Positions 15,881 to 21,617 of a stretch of DNA of 21,617 nucleotides are shown here, one piece after another (position 1 is the stretch's first letter; every line of letters begins with the position of its first letter). The position numbers and the translations under genes were made by a program. Source of the DNA: Tubiluchus corallicola (Eukaryota; Priapulida; Priapulimorpha; Priapulimorphida; Tubiluchidae); assembly GCA_030141605.1 (NCBI GenBank), contig JAQGDQ010000366.1, forward strand, positions 35,001 through 56,617, written 5' to 3'. The notes under the pieces were generated by a model that was not told the origin of the DNA, did not search any database, and saw only the letters and a list, made by a program, of their open reading frames with translations.

Positions 15881-16615
15881 TGTGGAACAGATGGATCAGC
15901 AGGTGCAGCAACACAAAGAAGATATGGACGCTATGAGGAGGCTGCTTCAGGCTCGAACTCCTGAAGATGATGCCAGTTCAAGCGCCCGTCTTCCACCTGC
16001 ATCGGCGCTTACAGCTGCTATTCCACAATTTGCTGCTTTCGATCCAACTTCTGAACTGTGGCCTGACTACTGGTCAAAATTTTGTATCTTCGTGGCAGCC
16101 AACGCAGTGCCTGACCAACCACAGCCAGGTGCCACTGTTGTAATAAGTTACCCAACCACAGCCAGGTGCCACTGTTGTAATAAGTTACCCAACCACAGCC
16201 AGGTGCCACTGTTGTAATAAGTTACCCAACCACAGCCAGGTGCCACTGTTGTAATAAGTTACCCAACCACAGCCAGGTGCCACTGTTGTAATAAGTTACT
16301 CAACCACAGCCAGGTGCCACTGTTGTAATAAGTTACCCAACCACAGCCAGGTGCCACTGTTGTAATAAGTTACTCAACCACAGCCAGGTGCCACTGTTGT
16401 AATAAGTTACCCAACCACAGCCAGGTGCCACTGTTGTAATAAGTTACCCAACCACAGCCAGGTGCCACTGTTGTAATAAGTTACCCAACCACAGCCAGGT
16501 GCCACTGTTGTAATAAGTTACCCAACCACAGACAGGCACTTAAGCAAAAGGCCCAATTCTGTAACTTTTGTTCGCAAAATCTTCAGTTTCTGACCAAGTC
16601 CGAAACATTGTCAAC
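15881..16615 (+). pseudogene. LTR-retrotransposon Gag-like fragment, broken
   Basis: From about 15881 the frame encodes a Gln/Glu-rich helix (VEQMDQQVQQHKEDMDAMRR), then PQFAAFDPTSELWPDYWSKF and a CIFVAANAVPD segment. The F-x-P-x-x-E-x-W-x-x-Y-x-x-x-F pattern is typical of the N-terminal part of Gypsy-type Gag. A 37-bp minisatellite then interrupts and shifts the frame. After the array, only a frame-broken remainder is visible to about 16615. No LTRs, protease or reverse transcriptase are seen, so this is a dead fragment. Confidence 0.6.
16107..16532. repeat. 37-bp minisatellite, about 11 copies
   Basis: Unit contains caaccacagccaggtgcca, ctgttgtaataagttac; exact 37-bp period, near-identical copies. 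It grew from a sequence inside the Gag-like frame. Confidence 0.97.
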
Positions 16616-16617
16616 CA

Positions 16618-16619
<2 letters not shown>

Positions 16620-16673
<54 letters not shown>
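16620..16673. repeat. (ATT)n microsatellite
   Basis: About 18 uninterrupted att triplets. Confidence 0.97.
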
Positions 16674-16674
<1 letters not shown>

Positions 16675-17429
16675 TTATTCGTACATAAAGGAACGTGACT
16701 ACCACGCTGTTACACAGTGCATTAGTAATATTTACAAATATAATTAGTTACATATTTACAATACATACATGAATACGGAAAACAAAACAATAAACAGACA
16801 GAAATGACAATTATTAACTTTAATAATTATACTTGAAAGTGCCAAACAATTATTTGTATATAATTAATCCTCCATCATGAACGTTGAAATTTCATTTAAT
16901 TCAGTCAAGGTACAAAAAGAGAAATCTCTCGCTTTTATTGTATTTAAAATATCCACGGCCGGAGATTAGAAATTTGATCTTCAGTTAGTTTGCGTTCCTC
17001 TTTAAATATGTCGGATGGTTACATTAATTACGTTGTTCACTTAATATTTAATTGTAATTTCTTCATTTGGTTGCATTAAGCAGATGGACACAAGCATTAA
17101 AATCATCATATAGTTAAACACATACACGTGACAGACTTACATTCCTGTTGTTAGCAAAAATAAAAATAAAAGAAAACTGACATTTTGCTCGGATTGGGCT
17201 TTCTCATAAAATAAGAATTAAATAATATATGTGCGATCAATATATATATATATATATACGTTAAGGTAAAGTCAATGCCGTTTAATTTGCATTAAGAATC
17301 GTAATTGAGAAAGTACGAATCTTATCATGGGGCGTGCGGGGAATAACTTCTACAGAATGCTGTAGGCGCGCGTGTGGCTTTGGGCTTGGTTAAAAGCTGT
17401 TATGATGGCTACGTCATGTTTTGCTGCTA
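16674..17429. other. Gene-less AT-rich stretch
   Basis: No supported gene. Contains a (TA)9 run at 17240-17258. Confidence 0.4.
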
Positions 17430-17587
17430 TAGGTACCTAAACAGGAGACGCGCTAGGATCTCGCGTCATAATTGCAAACCCGGAGATGTTTCATAGCAAC
17501 AAAACCACTGCGAGTTTTAAACTGCGAAGGGGAGAAACAAGACGCTTTTCTTTCGCGCGTTATTTAAAGTTATTTTAGGTGGTTACA
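17430..17587 (+). promoter_or_regulatory. Putative promoter region of gene 2
   Basis: Locally CpG-rich (acgcgc, ctcgcgtc, tttcgcgcg) immediately before the start codon, unlike the AT-rich surroundings. No TATA box at a sensible distance. An X-box-like sequence lies at 17488. Confidence 0.35.
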
Positions 17588-17615
17588 ATGAAGATTACAA
17601 TTGAGATTATATTAG
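17588..17615 (+). CDS. Gene 2 exon 1 (start codon)
   Basis: ATG at 17588 followed by eight codons (KITIEIIL) and one base before GTACGT at 17616. A ttattttag directly before 17579 could be a 5' UTR or trans-splice acceptor nine bases ahead of the ATG. The region upstream (17430-17570) is locally CpG-rich, which suits a promoter. It is a very short coding exon, supported by the phase fit with the next one. Confidence 0.45.
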
Positions 17616-18930
17616 GTACGTTTTTTCAATCCATTAATAACCCTGAAAGAGTGCCTGAACCTACAGTTTTATACTCTGTACGCATATATCAATTGTTCAC
17701 CGTTTTTCCAACACGCGGGAACAAGTTCGGCAACTGTCTTAGTGGCTAATTATTATGTTTTCGTCCCTCACTTCCTACTTCCGCTCTGACAAATCCACGT
17801 GTTTGGCTGATCAACAGAAAATGTCACTTCTAAAAACTGGCTTGACCTCATAACCGGTGTGCGTCGTTGCGGGACCCTACCTCTCATGTGACCGAGCTAC
17901 GTGTTGTTCTTACTTGCAGAGAAGACCTGAATACTGCATGCACGAAGCAGTTATTGACTTACGAATCAGTTATTGATCTATCAGGTTATAAGTCACCTGC
18001 GCATTGGACATTTAGGCAATGGTCACTTGGGCAGTTGGCACTTGAGAAGTGAATGACAGTCCAGTGGTAGCCAAACATATGGGCTGAATGACATTTGGGC
18101 AGTGAACACTTGGCGAGTGGAAATTTGGGCAGCAGGCACTCAGTCGGTGAACACTTAGGCTGTGCCACTTGGGCAGTTGACATTTGGGCAACGGGCAGCA
18201 CATTTGACCAGTGAAAACGTTAAGAAGTACAAGCGGTGCAGAAAATTTACAGAGGAGCACTAGCTACCTACCTACCTGATTACACACTTTCCTTCCTACC
18301 TACCTACCTGCCTACCTATCTAACTTACTTACCTACCTATTTACCTACCCACCTATATACCTGCTGTCTACCTACCTACCTAACCTACCTACGTAACTAC
18401 TTACCTACCTACCTACCTACCTACCTACCTAGCTACTTACCTACCTACCTACTTAACATTAGGGTACCTACTATTTATATACCAAATGATCCACCTCACC
18501 TACCTACCGACCTGGTTACCTACTTACTTACCTCCCTATTTACCTACCCACGTACCTACCTACCTGCCTGCCTACCTACCTAAAAACCCACCCACCCAGC
18601 CACCTACCTGCCTACCTACCCACCTGCCGACTGATCGACCAACCGAACGAGTGACCGACCTGCCTACCTACCTACCTACCTACCTACCTACCTACCTACC
18701 TACCTACCTACCTACTTACCTACCTACCTACCTAATTACCTACTTACTGACCTACCTTCCTTCTTAGCTGACTGATTGACTAATCAAAAACTAACTAATA
18801 AACTAAGTAAGTAATCCACCACTGTAGTTAATTATATAATTATTGTATAATTGTGAAAATTAATAGTCATATACAAATCATCTATTTACGTACTTGCTTG
18901 CTTACTTATTTACTTACTTACTTACTTACG

Positions 18931-18998
<68 letters not shown>

Positions 18999-20917
18999 GA
19001 CTGACTGACTGATTGACTGACTGACCGACCGACCGACTTACTTACTTACTTACTTATAGTCTTGCTACAGCTGATGCGCTTTTGCGATGTAAATTATAAC
19101 GGACTCATTCTTTCTTTTGCGGCACTTTGAATGCGCATTACCAACTGTCGGTAGAAATAGAATATTTCAATTTTATAAGAAGAGCTAAATTATTTACTTT
19201 TTCAGCCTACAAGCTGGGCATTGCTGCTACGGGAATAGCCATAGTCGTTATAACATCGATACTGATTTATTTATGGTAAGTATCGACAACTAAAAGAAGC
19301 ACGATTTGTTTTAATATTTAAATACTGCTATTATATGAAAAAAGATTCTTGCCCGATGTATGTCCGTTCCAAAGACCTATATGTTTAACGTGAACCTGTG
19401 ACTAGGAGGGTGGAATCAGACGCCAGGCGGGCTGTTGGGTAAAGAAACTATGTTTTGAACTAATAAGCAACTATTATAATTATAAGTAGCCATTGACCAA
19501 CTGGTGGTATCTTTAGGATAAATAGGATAAATGCTCCTGTAGTCGAATTCTGTTTTAAAAATCGAAGTGATGGAATAATGTGGATGTGCAACTCATCATG
19601 AGAGGTGTTATGACACCGTGTAGAATCGTTTCTTTAGGTAATTATCAACCAATGAGAGTTATAACTCAGATTTTGACATGACGTTGCAGCTCTTGTTTGA
19701 ACTTTATCATTTAGTTCTAATCCTGTAGGAGTAAAATTGGGCTGAGTTTGATGGGTTGCACACACCTTATTAGTCTGGTAGATCTCCCCCTTTCATCCTT
19801 CCCTTTCCTGCCTTATTTGTAAAGTTTTCAACTGTGGCCAGTGGTAGATTTTAGATGAAGTTACAGACTCTTAATCTGCTTTCTTACGTTCATTACATGG
19901 AGCCACAAATGTCAGGGCAGCTTCAACTTCATGCGACAAAATTTCCTGCCCACCCTGTAGAAAGTTTTATACGTTTCTAACAGGAATTAATGTGTAATTA
20001 TGCGCTCATTAATTTAGGTGTGGTGGATTATGGAAAAGAAAGTCATCGTGGGATCCTGACCTTGAAGGCTGCTGCGATGGAGGATCCCACACTGGTATCT
20101 TGTTTTTGTTTTTGCATTTATCATGTTTGCTATTTAAACTTCTTACTTGATCTCAAGACTGCTCAGAACAACAATTTTCTGACTGTCACCCATCCATTTG
20201 TCAAATAGGTCCAAAGATCACTGACTATGAACATTAATTCGGTATACGATCCATATTATTAGGCCTTGGAACTCACCGGACTTGTAATTTTTTTCCATAG
20301 CTTTTGTAAACCCTATAATGTGATGCTACGTTTATTGGTTTGTTAAGGTTGGTTTGCTGATACATTGATATCTAGTAGGTTGATTCAAGCAGCTAGATAA
20401 TTTATTATATATACTCTATAATCTGAACGTCTTATACATGTCCGTCAAAAATACTGTCTTGTATGGTTTTATGATGTTCTTGTATAATTGCAACCTCTTT
20501 TTTGCGTTTGTGTTTGATGTGTGTGGCAGTGAATAAACGAATGAGTAATTAAATAAATTATTGTGTTAAGATACGTTCATACACATCTTCGTGAATAGTT
20601 TTTTTTCTTTTCATTTCAGACGAAGCTATTGAGACGCTACCTGCTGTACATGGACGGCCAAAGAAGCAAAACTTTTGGCTTGACGATCGAGCAATATACA
20701 AGTACGTGTTCCAAGATCTGAAGGATGAAAAGTATATGTACGTTTCATTTAAAATTGTTATCATAATAATTTATTACAATGCATAATATTAACAACATAT
20801 GCATTAATATGTACAACACCATCAATGTTGTGTTTCAAATTGTGTTACAGACTGGCAAAGTGGAGAGCAATGTACAACCCGAACGCACACCTGTTCTTCG
20901 AAAACGAAGTGAATTGA
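17588..20917 (+). CDS. Unrecognised 119-residue single-pass membrane protein, spliced
   Basis: Join of 17588-17615, 19206-19275, 20018-20094, 20620-20737 and 20851-20917: 360 nt, 119 residues plus stop. All introns are GT-AG and all four phases agree (1, 2, 1, 2). The protein has a 9-residue N-terminus, one membrane segment (about residues 10-33), a basic juxtamembrane stretch (WKRKSSW, 38-44), a CC pair (51-52), a charged middle with GRPKKQNFWLDD and a C-terminal aromatic segment ending FFENEVN. The positive-inside rule predicts a cytoplasmic C-terminus. No family was recognised and no function is proposed. The fourth exon could also end at 20701 (GTACGT), which keeps phase and removes 12 residues. 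A more upstream start cannot be excluded. Confidence 0.6.
18004..18215. repeat. Degenerate short tandem repeat
   Basis: Many variants of cacttgggcagtg / acatttgggcagt at intervals of about 11-24 bp, in gene 2 intron 1. Confidence 0.7.
18262..18770. repeat. (CCTA)n tetranucleotide tract
   Basis: Long imperfect ctac/ccta repeat with several cleaner blocks (for example 18661-18740). Frames full of Tyr-Leu-Pro-Thr are artefacts. Confidence 0.97.
18888..19055. repeat. (TTAC)n, (TGAC)n and (CGAC)n tetranucleotide tract
   Basis: ttac units give way to tgac, then cgac, then ttac again. Confidence 0.97.
19206..19275 (+). CDS. Gene 2 exon 2: transmembrane segment
   Basis: Acceptor tttactttttcag before 19206; donor GTAAGT at 19276. 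It encodes one hydrophobic helix containing GIAATGIAIVVITSILIYL, preceded by YK and ended by a Trp completed in the next exon. Both splice sites are near consensus. Confidence 0.68.
19276..20017 (+). other. Gene 2 intron 2, nothing further seen
   Basis: No repeat or additional exon supported. Confidence 0.4.
20018..20094 (+). CDS. Gene 2 exon 3: basic juxtamembrane and Cys-rich stretch
   Basis: Acceptor cattaatttag before 20018; donor GTATCT after 20094. It encodes CGGLWKRKSSWDPDLEG followed by CCDGGSHT. The first base completes the Trp begun in the previous exon; the last base starts an Asp completed at 20620. The cysteines next to the membrane could be acylated, but this is inference. Confidence 0.6.
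20095..20619 (+). other. Gene 2 intron 3, nothing further seen
   Basis: Contains AATAAA motifs near 20531 and 20550, before the next acceptor. No other exon supported. Confidence 0.4.
20620..20737 (+). CDS. Gene 2 exon 4
   Basis: Acceptor ttttcatttcag before 20620. It encodes EAIETLPAVHGRPKKQ, NFWLDDRAIYKY and VFQDLKDEKY. Donor GTACGT is at 20738; an equally phased GTACGT at 20702 gives a shorter alternative. Splicing directly from the TM exon (19275) would create a stop at the junction, which supports the exon at 20018-20094 as obligatory. Confidence 0.6.
20851..20917 (+). CDS. Gene 2 terminal exon
   Basis: Acceptor tgtgttacag before 20851. It encodes LAKWRAMYNPNAHLFFENEV, then Asn, then TGA at 20915-20917. 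AT-rich sequence follows. An ATTAAA at 21156 is the best visible poly(A) signal candidate. Confidence 0.58.
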
Positions 20918-21617
20918 ATTTGATATTTTTTGTCATTTTTTTGCCTTTGTTAACTGTATATAATTAGTTAATGCATACATTAATGACCTTATTACCAGTT
21001 GTTAATCAAGTCAAGTATTTTGCCTACAGATTACAGTTTTTATACAATGGATGGTATCGAAAACTTCAATTTCGTTTTAATTTTAATACCCAGACAGAAA
21101 AAATGAATGTTAAAACCGAATGACCATATTACATTATTTAGTAACAACTGCTGTAATTAAAAGAGCTTTGTATTCTGTTTGTAAAATATGCATAACTCTT
21201 ACATTTTACTGTTTTGATTATAATTGCATTTGTCTGTCTTTCTGTTCTGCAGTACTTAATCATGAACATAAAAAATATTCATTACCAAACAACTCAAAAA
21301 TCATGTAAAATGTGGCCACCACAATAATAACAACAAATTTATTCACTTTTACAACCAAAACTATTAAGTTCAATACAAACACAGTAAGAGAAAAAAAATC
21401 ATGATTTTCACGAGATTTTAGCATAAATATTAATATTTACAAGATATTAATAGACAGGTGGTTAAGAGCACTGATAGCAAGGAAATGACCAAGTACAAGG
21501 TCAGAATTTTATTTTATAGTATAGTACTTAACAGCTGTGCAACAGGTTAATATGAAGCAGTAAAACCAATAGCAAGGTTAACATTAAGTTGAATGAGAAG
21601 TTATTGTATTCAAAAAA
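20918..21617 (+). other. Gene 2 3' UTR and flank
   Basis: AT-rich. ATTAAA at 21156-21161 followed by T/G-rich sequence is a candidate poly(A) site. No further gene supported to the window end. Confidence 0.35.

Noticed and set aside
1-16617. CRISPR array among the tandem repeats
   Set aside because: Arrays have no unique spacers and lie in animal intron or intergenic DNA; no cas-like genes.
17867-18052. Possible extra gene 2 exon after an acceptor near 17920
   Set aside because: Joined in the phase left by exon 1 it reads a stop after two codons.
18236-18767. Tyr/Leu/Pro/Thr-rich frames
   Set aside because: Tetranucleotide ccta repeat read as codons.
20558-20764. Minus-strand frame across gene 2 exon 4
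   Set aside because: Shadow of the plus-strand exon, which has phase-consistent splice sites.

Overview
The window is nuclear DNA from an animal, most likely a repeat-rich, AT-rich marine invertebrate. The evidence is GT-AG introns of 0.1 to 2 kb, an EPS8-family gene split over small exons, many short nonautonomous transposons, tRNA-like sequences and minisatellites. The sequence does not identify the species. There is no operon structure and no bacterial feature.

Gene 1 (2918-11418, + strand) is the 3' part of an EPS8 homologue. EPS8 proteins are actin barbed-end capping and bundling adaptors. Six core exons (2918-3003, 3848-4365, 6223-6330, 8037-8193, 9350-9485, 11338-11418) join in frame at every junction. 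They give 361 residues: a Tyr-rich linker, an SH3 domain, a Pro-rich linker, a Pro7 run, an amphipathic helix, a SAM-like C-terminal bundle and a short charged tail. A seventh, phase-symmetric exon (5146-5214) is a probable cassette. The PTB part of the gene would lie upstream of this window.

Gene 2 (17588-20917, + strand) is a five-exon model for a 119-residue single-pass membrane protein that I do not recognise. Its four junctions are also phase-consistent.

Most of the rest is repetitive. 556-690 is a terminal-inverted-repeat element next to a 72-bp minisatellite (687-1638). 1916-2751 and 14636-15424 (or 15603) are pogo/Tigger-like elements. 5768-6151 and 8420-8811 are two copies of one MITE inside EPS8 introns. 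6380-7556 is another inverted-repeat element filled with about 100 copies of a 10-bp unit. 7871-8036 is a tandem array of 3' splice-site-like units ending at a real EPS8 acceptor. 9919-10969 is a foldback element with 285-bp arms. 11862-12027 holds two head-to-head tRNA-like sequences. 12704-13791 is a 42-bp minisatellite. 15890-16615 is a decayed Gag-like fragment broken by a 37-bp minisatellite. 18004-19055 holds degenerate and tetranucleotide repeats inside gene 2 intron 1.

The two genes share a strand and lie about 6 kb apart, with nothing linking their functions. The observations most worth pursuing are the splice-acceptor minisatellite, the indel-free 10-bp array inside a transposon, the altered SH3 ligand pocket and the unrecognised membrane-protein gene.
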